Positions 43,775-51,858 of a stretch of 64,000 nt of DNA are shown here, one piece after another (position 1 is the stretch's first letter; the number at the start of each line of letters is the position of its first letter). The DNA comes from Hymenobacter tibetensis (GTDB taxonomy: Bacteria; Bacteroidota; Bacteroidia; Cytophagales; Hymenobacteraceae). The notes under the pieces are model-generated. The model was not told the DNA's origin and ran no database searches. It saw only the letters and a list, made by a program, of their open reading frames with translations. The stretch lies in assembly GCF_022827545.1 (NCBI RefSeq), contig NZ_CP094669.1:1578001-1642000 (forward strand), in the 5' to 3' direction. The translations under genes were made by a program, and so were the position numbers.

Positions 43775-44851
43775 ATGAAGCAAGTAAAGCTGGTGCTGGA
43801 AGACGGCACCGAAATCCAGGGCGAATCCTTCGGCGCGTTTACGTCCACTGCCGGCGAGGTAGTGTTTAGCACGGCCATGACCGGCTACCCCGAAAACCTC
43901 ACCGACCCCTCGTTTGCCGGCCAGATTCTGGTCTTGACCTACCCCATGGTAGGCAACTACGGCGTGCCCGGCGAGGAGTTGTACGAGTCGATTTCCAAGA
44001 TTTTCGAATCGGACAAGATTCACATTGCCGGCCTCGTGGTGAACTACTACTCCGAGGAGCACAGCCACTGGAACGCCGCCAAAAGCCTTGGCGACTGGCT
44101 CAAGGAGTACAACATACCCGGCATATTCGGGGTGGATACGCGCATGCTCACCAAAATCCTGCGGGAGAAGGGCGCCATGCTAGGCAAGATTGTAGCCGAA
44201 GAAGACGTAGAGCTGCACGACCCCAACCAGGACAACCTGGTAGCCCAAGTAAGCCCCACCGAGGTGAAGCACTACGGCCACGGCCAGCACAAAATCGTGC
44301 TCGTTGACTGCGGCACCAAAACCAACATCATCCGCTGCTTCCTCCAGCGTGACGTGGAGCTGATTCGGGTGCCCTGGGACTACGACTTCACCCAAATCGA
44401 CTACGACGGCCTGTTCCTGAGCAATGGCCCCGGCGACCCGAAGATGTGCACCGCCACCATAGGCCACTTGCAAACCGCGCTCGGCCAAGACAAGCCCATT
44501 TTCGGTATCTGCTTAGGCTCCCAACTCATGGGCCTGGCCGCCGGCGGCGACACGTTCAAGCTGAAGTACGGCCACCGCAGCCACAACCAGCCGGTGAAGC
44601 TCACGGGCACCCAGCGTAGCTACATCACCAGCCAAAACCACGGCTTCGCGGTAGACACCGACACGCTGCCCGCCGAGTGGACCATGTTGTTCGAGAACCT
44701 CAACGATGGTACCTGCGAAGGCATAAAGCACAAGACTAAGCCGTTCTTCTCCACCCAGTTTCATCCCGAAGCCGCTGGCGGCCCCGAGGATACTGAGTAT
44801 CTATTCGACGACTTCCTGAAAGCTGTAGCCGAGCACAAGGCAGCGAAGTAG
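43775..44851 (+). CDS. carA: Carbamoyl-phosphate synthase small (glutaminase) subunit
   Basis: A cytoplasmic 358-residue subunit that hydrolyses glutamine and passes ammonia to CarB. The N-terminal CPSase domain starts KLVLEDGTEIQGESFGAFTS and includes VVFSTAMTGYPENLTDPSF. The class I amidotransferase domain has the nucleophile Cys246 in IFGICLGSQLMGLAAGG, the GHRSHNQPV block and the His/Glu pair in TQFHPEAAGGPEDTEY. carB does not follow directly: two small unknown genes lie between them (44950-45222 and 45290-45658), which is unusual. The product feeds the transcarbamylase at 49082 and pyrimidine synthesis. Confidence 0.96.
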   Translation: MKQVKLVLEDGTEIQGESFGAFTSTAGEVVFSTAMTGYPENLTDPSFAGQILVLTYPMVGNYGVPGEELYESISKIFESDKIHIAGLVVNYYSEEHSHWNAAKSLGDWLKEYNIPGIFGVDTRMLTKILREKGAMLGKIVAEEDVELHDPNQDNLVAQVSPTEVKHYGHGQHKIVLVDCGTKTNIIRCFLQRDVELIRVPWDYDFTQIDYDGLFLSNGPGDPKMCTATIGHLQTALGQDKPIFGICLGSQLMGLAAGGDTFKLKYGHRSHNQPVKLTGTQRSYITSQNHGFAVDTDTLPAEWTMLFENLNDGTCEGIKHKTKPFFSTQFHPEAAGGPEDTEYLFDDFLKAVAEHKAAK

Positions 44852-44870
44852 GCTGGCCTTGAACGCGCCC

Positions 44871-45250
44871 GTCATGTTGAGCTTGCCGGCTCATATCTAC
44901 CGCTTCGTTGTCAGCATAACCCTGTCACATTTCTAACAGCTACGACCTGATGCAGCAAGCAGATTTGCCAGAGCGTTGGAAGACTAAACTGCGGAGCTAC
45001 CTGATTGCTAAAGGGAAGAGCGACGAAACGCTAAGTGCTTCTGAGTTCCCAACTGATAACGTAGTGCGCATCATATTTGAAGACGACTCAAAAGTTGAGT
45101 TCAACTATGCTTTTAGTATAGAAGCTCCTGAATTCAAAGAAGTAGCTGTTTTTACTGAGCATTGCGGTTACCATTTATTTCAGTTGTACGACGGAATAAA
45201 CTTGGTTGTAGAGAAGCGGTAGAGATGCTTCGCAAGCTCAGCATGACGTT
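44871..45250. repeat. Inverted copies of the dispersed repeat bracketing a small gene
   Basis: GTCATGTTGAGCTTGC at 44871-44886 and GCAAGCTCAGCATGAC at 45232-45247 are inverted copies with 15 of 16 bases matching. The 90-residue coding region at 44950-45222 lies between them, and the right copy begins right after its stop codon. The enclosed DNA is clearly AT-richer than carA and carB. Confidence 0.65.
44950..45222 (+). CDS. Conserved-looking small protein of unknown function between carA and carB
   Basis: A 90-residue soluble, acidic protein that I cannot assign. It has an N-terminal helix (LPERWKTKLRSYLIAKG), then a beta-rich part (NVVRIIFEDDSKVEFNYAF, FKEVAVFTEHCGYHLFQLYD) ending in INLVVEKR. 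The frame shows ordinary codon structure, but the base composition is much AT-richer than the flanking car genes. It is bracketed by inverted copies of the dispersed repeat. Insertion of a cassette between carA and carB is one explanation. It may have no link to arginine metabolism. Confidence 0.65.
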   Translation: MQQADLPERWKTKLRSYLIAKGKSDETLSASEFPTDNVVRIIFEDDSKVEFNYAFSIEAPEFKEVAVFTEHCGYHLFQLYDGINLVVEKR

Positions 45251-45289
45251 CTTTGCTTCAACTTCACGACTTCTCAACGCACTACTCTT

Positions 45290-45658
45290 ATGCCAGAAAA
45301 ACATAGAAGTTTTCCGAACTGGGGATATCTAGTGTTGGGCGCGCTGGCTTTCGCAGGGTTCTATTTCGTCAAGAACATGGGCCAGAAGACGGTTTTGAAA
45401 GCAATGCTTGGTGAACCAGGCGGGTTGATTAACAGGGCCATGAGTTCGGCCCGAGTTTCACAGCGGATAACCAGTAGAACAGGAAAAATAACTGCCAAAA
45501 ACTTCAAGACGGAAGGAATCAGTGCCACAAAGGATACGCTTGCCTTCCGCTTCTTCTTGGATGGTGAGCGTGCCGATGCCACCGTCAGGCTTTGGATGGC
45601 CAAGCGCCTATCTGGCGAATGGGAAATAGTGAAAAGTGACACCGTCTTTACCGAATAG
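45290..45658 (+). CDS. Single-pass membrane protein, possibly Coa1/Tim21-like
   Basis: A 122-residue protein with one N-terminal transmembrane helix (about residues 10-27, WGYLVLGALAFAGFYFVKN). An outside domain of about 85 residues follows, with the pattern seen in small assembly-factor-like domains: RVSQRITSRTGKITAKNF, DTLAFRFFLDGERADATVRL and SGEWEIVKSDTVF. It resembles the Coa1/Tim21 group by pattern only; this is uncertain. The DNA is less GC-rich than carA and carB. It lies 94 bases upstream of carB on the same strand and could be read through with it. Confidence 0.65.
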   Translation: MPEKHRSFPNWGYLVLGALAFAGFYFVKNMGQKTVLKAMLGEPGGLINRAMSSARVSQRITSRTGKITAKNFKTEGISATKDTLAFRFFLDGERADATVRLWMAKRLSGEWEIVKSDTVFTE

Positions 45659-45752
45659 AAACTACACTCACCTAAACAAGCGGCTGTAGCCGACTTAGCA
45701 CGACTGCCTTTGAACATGACCGCACCAGCGGCCTGTTACCCCAACCCTTAGA

Positions 45753-48700
45753 ATGGAAAAACCCAACAAAGTTCTCATCCTCGGTTCCGGCGCCCTCAAA
45801 ATTGGAGAGGCCGGTGAGTTCGATTACTCCGGTTCTCAGGCCCTCAAGGCGCTGAAAGAGGAAGGCATCCGCACCATCCTCATCAACCCCAACATTGCCA
45901 CCGTGCAGACGTCGGACAACATTGCCGACGACGTGTACTTCCTGCCCGTGACGCCCTACTTCGTGGAGGAAGTCATCAAGAAGGAGCAGCCTGATGGCAT
46001 TCTGGTGGCATTTGGTGGCCAAACGGCCCTGAACTGCGCCGTGGCCTTGTACCGCGCCGGCGTGTTTGAGAAGTACAATGTGAAGGTGCTGGGTACGCCC
46101 GTGCAAAGCATCATCGACACCGAGGACCGGGATATTTTCAAGGAGAAGCTCGAACAGATTGGGGTGCTTTCGGCCCGTAGCGTAGCCGTGACGAACATGG
46201 ACGACGCGCTGGCCGCCGCCGAAAAAATCGGTTTCCCAATTATCGTGCGGGCGGCGTTTGCGCTGGGCGGCCTGGGTAGCGGTTTCGCCAATAACATGGA
46301 CGAACTGCGGGCCCTAGCCCAGAAATCCTTCACGACGTCCGACCAGATTCTGGTAGAAGAGTCGTTGAAGGGCTGGAAGGAAGTGGAGTACGAAGTGGTG
46401 CGCGACCAGTATGATAACTGCATCACGGTTTGCAACATGGAGAACTTCGACCCCATTGGGATTCACACCGGGGAAAGCATCGTGGTGGCCCCGTCGCAGA
46501 CCTTGAGCAACCGCGAATACCACAAGCTGCGCAGCATCGGCATCAAAACCATCCGCCACCTCGGCATTGTGGGCGAGTGCAACATTCAGTACGCCCTCGA
46601 CCCCGTGTCGGAAGACTACCGAGTGATTGAGGTGAATGCCCGCTTGTCGCGCTCCTCGGCGTTGGCTTCCAAGGCTACGGGCTACCCGCTGGCGTTTGTG
46701 GCAGCCAAGCTGAGCTTGGGCTACTCGCTGTCGGAGCTGAAAAACAGCGTGACCCAGACGACTTCGGCCTTCTTCGAGCCGGCGCTGGACTACGTGGTGG
46801 TAAAGCTGCCGCGCTGGGATTTGGCCAAGTTTGAAGGTGTGAACCGGCAGATTGGCTCGGCCATGAAGAGCGTAGGTGAGGTAATGGCCATCGGTAAATC
46901 GTTCGAGGAAGCCATCCAAAAAGGCTTGCGCATGCTGGACACCGGCAAGCGTGGTTTCGTGGCCAACAAGCCCGAGCAAGTGGACAACGCCACCATCGAC
47001 AAGCTGCTGAGCGAGCCGAACGAGGAGCGCATCTTCGCCATCAACCTGGCGTTTGAGGCCGGCTATACGCTAAACCAAGTACACGATCTGACCAAGATTG
47101 ACCACTGGTTCTTGCAGCGCCTGCTAACCATTTTCGAGCTGGGCAAGAAGCTGGCCGCTAAGCGCGGCAACGGCCTGGATGCTTTGGAAACTGGCCTGCT
47201 GCGCGATGTGAAAAAAGCCGGTTTCTCGGACCAGCAGATTGCCGTGAAACTGCTCGGCGAAGGCGACGTGAAAGCCGACGAACTGTTGGTGCGGGCCCGC
47301 CGCAAGGCCTTGGGCGTACTGCCGGTCATCAAGCAGATTGATACGCTGGCGGCTGAATTCCCAGCCAAAACCAACTACCTCTATAGCACCTACCACGGCA
47401 CCGAAAACGACCTGACCCAAGAAACCGACAAGTCGATTGTAGTGCTGGGCTCGGGCGTGTACCGTATAGGCAGCTCCGTGGAGTTCGACTGGTGCGGCGT
47501 AAATGCCGTGCAGACAGCTGCCGAAGAAGGCTACAAAACCATCATCATCAACTACAACCCCGAAACCGTCAGCACCGACTACGACGTTTCGGACCGGCTG
47601 TACTTCGAGGAGCTGAGCTTCGAGCGGGTGATGGACATTCTGGAATTCGAGCAGCCCCAAGGCGTAATCCTGAGCACTGGCGGCCAGATTCCAAATAACC
47701 TCGCAACCCGCCTGGCCGATGCCAATGCGCCTATTTTGGGCACGGCGCCAGCCCGCATTGATGAGGCCGAGAACCGCCACAAGTTCAGCAGCATCATGGA
47801 CGAGTTGGGCATTGCCCAGCCCCGCTGGAAGGAGCTGACTTCGCTGGATGCCATGTTCGAGTTTGTAGGTGAAGTGGGCTACCCGGTACTGATTCGTCCG
47901 AGCTATGTGCTGTCGGGGGCGTCCATGAACGTGGTTTCCAACGCCTTTGAGATGGAAGCTTTCCTGAAAGCTGCCGCCGAGGTAAGCGCCGAGTACCCGG
48001 TGGTGGTGTCGGAGTTTATGCAGGAGGCCAAGGAAATTGAGCTGGATGCAGTGGCCGATAAGGGCGAAATCGTAAGCTACGCCATTTCCGAGCACGTGGA
48101 GTTTGCCGGCGTGCACTCCGGCGACGCCACCATGTACTACCCACCCCAGCGGGTGTACGTGGGCACGGTGCGCAAACTCAAAATTATTGCCGAGAAGATT
48201 GCCAAGCGCTACGAAATCAGCGGGCCGTTCAACATTCAGTTCTTGGAGAAGAACCGCGAAATTCGGGTGATTGAGTGCAATATCCGCGCCTCCCGCTCTT
48301 TCCCGTTTGTGTCCAAGGTCTCGGGCCACAACCTCATCCGCAAGGCTACGCAGGTGCTGCTGGGTAAGAAAGTGGAGCGCGACGCGAGTGAGCTGGTCTA
48401 CGACCTGCCTTTCGTGGGTGTAAAAGCCCCCCAATTCTCCTTCACACGCCTGCCCGGCGCCGACCCGGTGCTGCGCGTGGACATGGTGAGCACCGGCGAA
48501 GTCGGCTGCTTGGGCGACACGGCCGAGGAAGCGCTGCTGAAATCGATGCTGAGCGTGGGCTACAAGATTCCACAGAAGTCGGTGCTGATTTCCAGTGGCC
48601 CCATCATCTCCAAGATAGCGCTGCTGGAATCGGCGCGGCTGCTGGTGCAAAGCGGCTACACCATCTACGCCACGCAGGGCACGCACCGCTTCTTCGCCGA

Positions 48701-48983
48701 ACACAACGTGCCTAGCTCCCTCGTTTTCTGGCCCGATGACCACCAGGAACCCAACGTGCTGACCTACCTCAAGGAGAAGAAAATCGACTTAGTGATCAAC
48801 ATCCCCAAGAACCTTTCGAAGGGCGAGCTGGACAACGACTACAAAATCCGTCGCACCGCCATTGACTTCGGAGTTGGTTTGCTGACCAATGCCCGCCTAG
48901 CCAAGGCATTCATCCAAGCCTTCTGCACCCTAGAAATGAAGGACCTGAAGATCAAGAGCTGGAACGAGTATAAGGCTATGTAA
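45753..48983 (+). CDS. carB: Carbamoyl-phosphate synthase large subunit
   Basis: A cytoplasmic enzyme of 1076 residues, the standard length. It has two homologous synthetase halves: the first begins KVLILGSGALKIGEAGEFDYSG with NARLSRSSALASKATGYPLA, the second begins VVLGSGVYRIGSSVEFDWC with NIRASRSFPFVSKVSGHNLI. An oligomerisation region lies between them, and a C-terminal allosteric MGS-like domain starts near SVLISSGPIISKIALLESA. It uses ammonia from CarA, bicarbonate and two ATP to make carbamoyl phosphate. A perfect 24-base hairpin terminator follows and separates it from the transcarbamylase gene. Confidence 0.97.
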   Translation: MEKPNKVLILGSGALKIGEAGEFDYSGSQALKALKEEGIRTILINPNIATVQTSDNIADDVYFLPVTPYFVEEVIKKEQPDGILVAFGGQTALNCAVALYRAGVFEKYNVKVLGTPVQSIIDTEDRDIFKEKLEQIGVLSARSVAVTNMDDALAAAEKIGFPIIVRAAFALGGLGSGFANNMDELRALAQKSFTTSDQILVEESLKGWKEVEYEVVRDQYDNCITVCNMENFDPIGIHTGESIVVAPSQTLSNREYHKLRSIGIKTIRHLGIVGECNIQYALDPVSEDYRVIEVNARLSRSSALASKATGYPLAFVAAKLSLGYSLSELKNSVTQTTSAFFEPALDYVVVKLPRWDLAKFEGVNRQIGSAMKSVGEVMAIGKSFEEAIQKGLRMLDTGKRGFVANKPEQVDNATIDKLLSEPNEERIFAINLAFEAGYTLNQVHDLTKIDHWFLQRLLTIFELGKKLAAKRGNGLDALETGLLRDVKKAGFSDQQIAVKLLGEGDVKADELLVRARRKALGVLPVIKQIDTLAAEFPAKTNYLYSTYHGTENDLTQETDKSIVVLGSGVYRIGSSVEFDWCGVNAVQTAAEEGYKTIIINYNPETVSTDYDVSDRLYFEELSFERVMDILEFEQPQGVILSTGGQIPNNLATRLADANAPILGTAPARIDEAENRHKFSSIMDELGIAQPRWKELTSLDAMFEFVGEVGYPVLIRPSYVLSGASMNVVSNAFEMEAFLKAAAEVSAEYPVVVSEFMQEAKEIELDAVADKGEIVSYAISEHVEFAGVHSGDATMYYPPQRVYVGTVRKLKIIAEKIAKRYEISGPFNIQFLEKNREIRVIECNIRASRSFPFVSKVSGHNLIRKATQVLLGKKVERDASELVYDLPFVGVKAPQFSFTRLPGADPVLRVDMVSTGEVGCLGDTAEEALLKSMLSVGYKIPQKSVLISSGPIISKIALLESARLLVQSGYTIYATQGTHRFFAEHNVPSSLVFWPDDHQEPNVLTYLKEKKIDLVINIPKNLSKGELDNDYKIRRTAIDFGVGLLTNARLAKAFIQAFCTLEMKDLKIKSWNEYKAM

Positions 48984-48996
48984 TCAGCAACGGTCA

Positions 48997-49055
48997 AAAA
49001 GAAAATGAGAACGTCATGCTGGGCTTGCCGAAGCATGACGTTCTCATTTTCTTTT
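48997..49055. terminator. Long perfect hairpin terminator after carB
   Basis: Perfect 24-base arms at 48997-49020 and 49032-49055 with an 11-base loop. The inner part GTCATGCT..AGCATGAC is the dispersed repeat core; the outer part is an A-run/T-run pair ending TTTTCTTTT. It begins 14 bases after the carB stop and lies 26 bases ahead of the transcarbamylase ATG. Confidence 0.88.
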
Positions 49056-49081
49056 ATGTCTAGCTCACCTAACATCCTACA

Positions 49082-50026
49082 ATGAAAAACTTCACTTCTT
49101 TCGCCGATGCAGGCGACTATAAGGCTCTATTGCAGCAGGCCCTGGAAATCAAGGCGAATCCGTTTGGCTACCAGCACATTGGGCGCAACAAAACTGTTGG
49201 ACTGATATTCTTCAACCCTAGTCTGAGGACCCGGCTTAGCTCCGTGAAGGCGGCCTACAACCTGGGCGCGCAAGCCTGGGTACTCAATGCTGGCGCTGAT
49301 TCGTGGACGCTGGAAATGGCCGATGGCGCGGTGATGAACGGCGGTACGCAGGAGCACATCAAGGAGGCCATTGCCGTCATGAGCCAGTACTGCGACGTGC
49401 TGGGCGTGCGCACTTTCCCTACGCTTAAGGACCGCGAGGCTGACTACAGCGAGGAAGTGTTCAACAAGATTCTGAAGTACGCTACGGTGCCCGTGGTGAG
49501 TCTGGAAAGCGCCACGCTGCACCCGTTGCAGTCGTTTGCCGACCTGATTACGGTGGCCGAAACCAAGCAGAAGGAGCGGGTGAAGGTGGTGCTGACCTGG
49601 GCCCCGCACGTGCGGGCGTTGCCCCAGTGCGTGCCCAATTCCTTTGCTGATTGGTTTTCGGAAGTGGACTGGGTGGACTTCGTTATTACTCACCCCGAAG
49701 GCTATGAACTGGACCCCAAGTTCACAAAGGGCGCCCGCATCGAGTACAATCAGAAGAAGGCCCTGGAAGGTGCCGACTTCGTGCAGGCTAAGAACTGGAG
49801 CAGCTACCAGGAGTACGGCCAGGTCATCAGCAACGACCCTAGCTGGATGCTCACTCCCGAGCACATGGCTACCACCAATGACGCTAAATTTCTGCATTGC
49901 TTGCCCGTGCGCCGCAACGTGGAAGTGTCGGATGCTATTCTGGATTCGCCAAACTCTTTGGTGATTCAGGAGGCTGGAAACCGAGTTTTCTCGATGCAAG
50001 CAGTATTGCACGAGTTAATGAAATAA
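49082..50026 (+). CDS. argF': N-acylornithine carbamoyltransferase (acetyl- or succinylornithine)
   Basis: A cytoplasmic 314-residue transcarbamylase. The carbamoyl-phosphate site is FFNPSLRTRLS (STRT-type loop) and the C-terminal HCLPVRRNVEVSD matches the HCLP motif. It belongs to the Bacteroidota/Xanthomonas type that carbamoylates acylated ornithine rather than free ornithine, judging by MNGGTQEHIKEAIAVMSQYCDVLGVR and VLTWAPHVRALPQCVPNSF. Residue 90, which I recall as Pro in the succinylornithine enzyme of Bacteroides fragilis and Glu (residue 92) in the acetylornithine enzyme of Xanthomonas, is Gln here, so the acyl group used is not certain. It is the last gene of the arginine cluster. 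Confidence 0.9.
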   Translation: MKNFTSFADAGDYKALLQQALEIKANPFGYQHIGRNKTVGLIFFNPSLRTRLSSVKAAYNLGAQAWVLNAGADSWTLEMADGAVMNGGTQEHIKEAIAVMSQYCDVLGVRTFPTLKDREADYSEEVFNKILKYATVPVVSLESATLHPLQSFADLITVAETKQKERVKVVLTWAPHVRALPQCVPNSFADWFSEVDWVDFVITHPEGYELDPKFTKGARIEYNQKKALEGADFVQAKNWSSYQEYGQVISNDPSWMLTPEHMATTNDAKFLHCLPVRRNVEVSDAILDSPNSLVIQEAGNRVFSMQAVLHELMK

Positions 50027-50147
50027 TGTTCATAATTCGGGCATTTTTCGCTGTAGCGCAACTTCGGGCTTTTACCATCGTTTAAGGGCACTCAACAGGA
50101 TCAGACTCAACAGTCTGATTTTGGATAGTTCACCATAACCCCTTTTC

Positions 50148-50471
50148 ATGAAAAAGCTACTTGTTCTCGCCGCTGTGTTCGTGTCCGGTATTTCTGCTGC
50201 CAACGCGCAAACCTCCACTACCACGACTACTACGGTTCCGCAACAGGGCACTACTACCCAGCCACAGACCACGGCTGGCTCTACGGCGCCTGCTACTACG
50301 GCTGGATCAACTGCTCCTACCATGGGCACGGCTCCCGCTACTACTACCACGGTAGAAACGCAGTCGACCACCACCGCCGCTCCCGCTACGACTGGCGCAC
50401 CTTTGGAAGGCGACGTGAAAGTAAAAGACAAGAAGAAAAAGTCTAAAGTAAAGGCTGATCCTAACAAGTAA
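50148..50471 (+). CDS. Secreted Thr-rich low-complexity protein
   Basis: A 107-residue protein. A clear signal peptide (MKKLLVLAAVFVSGISAANAQ) precedes a Thr/Ala/Pro/Gln-rich region with a near-tandem unit (TTAGSTAPATTAGSTAPT) and a basic tail (KVKDKKKKSKVKAD). There are no Cys and no catalytic motif. Low-complexity secreted proteins of this kind are common in Cytophagales and have no known role. The opposite strand also carries an open frame, but the signal peptide and the terminator at 50496-50534 support the + strand. Confidence 0.7.
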   Translation: MKKLLVLAAVFVSGISAANAQTSTTTTTTVPQQGTTTQPQTTAGSTAPATTAGSTAPTMGTAPATTTTVETQSTTTAAPATTGAPLEGDVKVKDKKKKSKVKADPNK

Positions 50472-50495
50472 GCCTACGGTGCTTTGCACCTCAAT

Positions 50496-50534
50496 CAAAA
50501 AGCCCGATTGCTCTCAAAGCAGTCGGGCTTTTTG
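50496..50534. terminator. Intrinsic terminator, bidirectional
   Basis: CAAAAAGCCCGATTGCT (50496-50512) pairs with AGCAGTCGGGCTTTTTG (50518-50534) with one G-U pair and a 5-base loop, with T-runs on both strands. It lies between the convergent Thr-rich protein gene and the EamA transporter gene. Confidence 0.88.
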
Positions 50535-50595
50535 GTGAGGGTACGTAGTAGGCAGTTTCAGGTAGTGGAGATGACAGCGCCAGCCAGGAAGCACC

Positions 50596-51522
50596 TCAAT
50601 CCTGCACTGGCTCCAGCGGCACCGCCACGGGTTTGGGCTTACGGCTTACCAGAAATACGCCGCCAAAGATGAGCAGGGCTTGTAGCGCTTTGGAAAGGGT
50701 CAAGGTATCCTTGCCTAAGCTCACGGCAATGAGTACCGCCAAGGCAGGCTGCAAATAGATGTAAGCGCCGAGTAGGGCAGGGGAGGCATACTTAAGGGCC
50801 CAGTTGTTCAGCAGGTACGCCAGAATGGTAAGGCACACGACCATGTAGATGATAGCCGCCCAGATGCTAGCTGGAAAGCTAGCGTAGTCGGGGGTTTGGA
50901 CCTGCTGCCAGCCGGCAGGTACCGCTAGTACGGCACCTACCAAAAAGATACGCGCTAGCACCGTGAATGGATGGTACTTGCGCATGAGAGGCATCACGAG
51001 AACCAAGTACGCACCAAAGGCAGTGGCATTGAGCAAAATGAATAAGTTGCCCAGCGTCCCATCTTGCCCAGCCACGGCCACCGGACCGCTCCGGCCCAAA
51101 ATAATCAGCGCGGCCCCCAAACCGGCAAGCCCAATACCTAGCAAGCGGGGTAAGGTTAGTTTCTCTCCCAGAAGCACCACGGAAGCCAATACCGTTACGA
51201 TAGGCGCTACCGTTTGAATAAGGGAGGCATTGATGGGCGAGGTCAGGTTGAGGCCCGAGAAGAAAAGCAGCTGGTTTAGGCCGATGCCCAGAATGCCACA
51301 CAAAACCGCCCGTACGTTGTCGGCGCGCCCAATGATACGGTCTTGCGGCGCGACCACGCGGCTCACAATGCCGAAAAACAACGTGGCACCCACAATCCGC
51401 AGCAATACCAGCCCGAACGGACCCATGTAGCGCGGCATCACATCCTTGGAAATACTGTAGTTGGCCGCGTAAATCAGGGCCACCAGAAATAAGGCCGCAT
51501 GGACCTTGACGGAATTTTTCAT
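50596..51522 (-). CDS. EamA/DMT-family transporter
   Basis: An inner-membrane protein of 308 residues with about ten transmembrane helices in two EamA repeats. The first repeat runs AALFLVALIYAANYSISKDVMPRYM to the end of the VLLGEKLTLPRLLGIGLAGLG block; the second starts NLFILLNATAFGAYLVLVMP and ends LQALLIFGGVFLVSRKPKP. Family members export amino acids or other metabolites; the substrate is unknown. A TACCTTCG element lies 7 bases ahead of the start codon, so the mRNA leader would be very short. It is divergent from rarA. Confidence 0.88.
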   Translation of the reverse strand: MKNSVKVHAALFLVALIYAANYSISKDVMPRYMGPFGLVLLRIVGATLFFGIVSRVVAPQDRIIGRADNVRAVLCGILGIGLNQLLFFSGLNLTSPINASLIQTVAPIVTVLASVVLLGEKLTLPRLLGIGLAGLGAALIILGRSGPVAVAGQDGTLGNLFILLNATAFGAYLVLVMPLMRKYHPFTVLARIFLVGAVLAVPAGWQQVQTPDYASFPASIWAAIIYMVVCLTILAYLLNNWALKYASPALLGAYIYLQPALAVLIAVSLGKDTLTLSKALQALLIFGGVFLVSRKPKPVAVPLEPVQD

Positions 51523-51858
51523 TGGGAGGCGAAGGTACTGCCAAATGGCACCATGTCGGATGAGAGGCCAGCCTAACCGCCAAACCCAAAACGCCTGCGG
51601 GGTGCGCGTACCGTAAGCTTCCCGGCCTCAAGGGCTCGATGTCACAACTGCTATCCATGGCTGCTTCAAGTATTAAAATAGAAGCAAAGCTTATCGGACG
51701 CCATTTTATTTATGTCCTTACAAAGTCATCGACTTTTCCACGTACAACCCGTTTTCATGAACACAAAGGTGATTTCAGCATCTTCGTGCCACATGTTCCT
51801 GGTAATGCGCACGGCAAAGGCGTGCTGCTCACGTACTCTCTATTCATCCTGCTTCTTC
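51523..51858. other. Divergent intergenic region between EamA transporter and rarA
   Basis: 336 bases without a convincing gene. TACCTTCG on the minus strand at 51530-51537 is the probable -7 element of the transporter gene. The + strand frame of rarA stays open back to 51712, but this stretch encodes Cys/Ser-rich sequence unlike RarA. The part around 51670-51720 is AT-rich. Confidence 0.5.
51530..51537 (-). promoter_or_regulatory. -7-like promoter element before the EamA transporter gene
   Basis: On the minus strand TACCTTCG-CCTCCCA-ATG. It is the third case in the window of a TAnCTTCG element within 7 bases of a start codon. Confidence 0.45.

Noticed and set aside
47124..48743. Open frame of 539 codons on the minus strand inside carB
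   Set aside because: Antisense shadow of carB; composition is His/Val/Gln/Leu-rich without motifs, and CarB is full length and intact.
50072..50467. 131-codon minus-strand frame opposite the Thr-rich protein
   Set aside because: It is the complement of a simple-sequence region; it lacks a signal peptide, and the + strand has a clear signal peptide and a correctly placed terminator.
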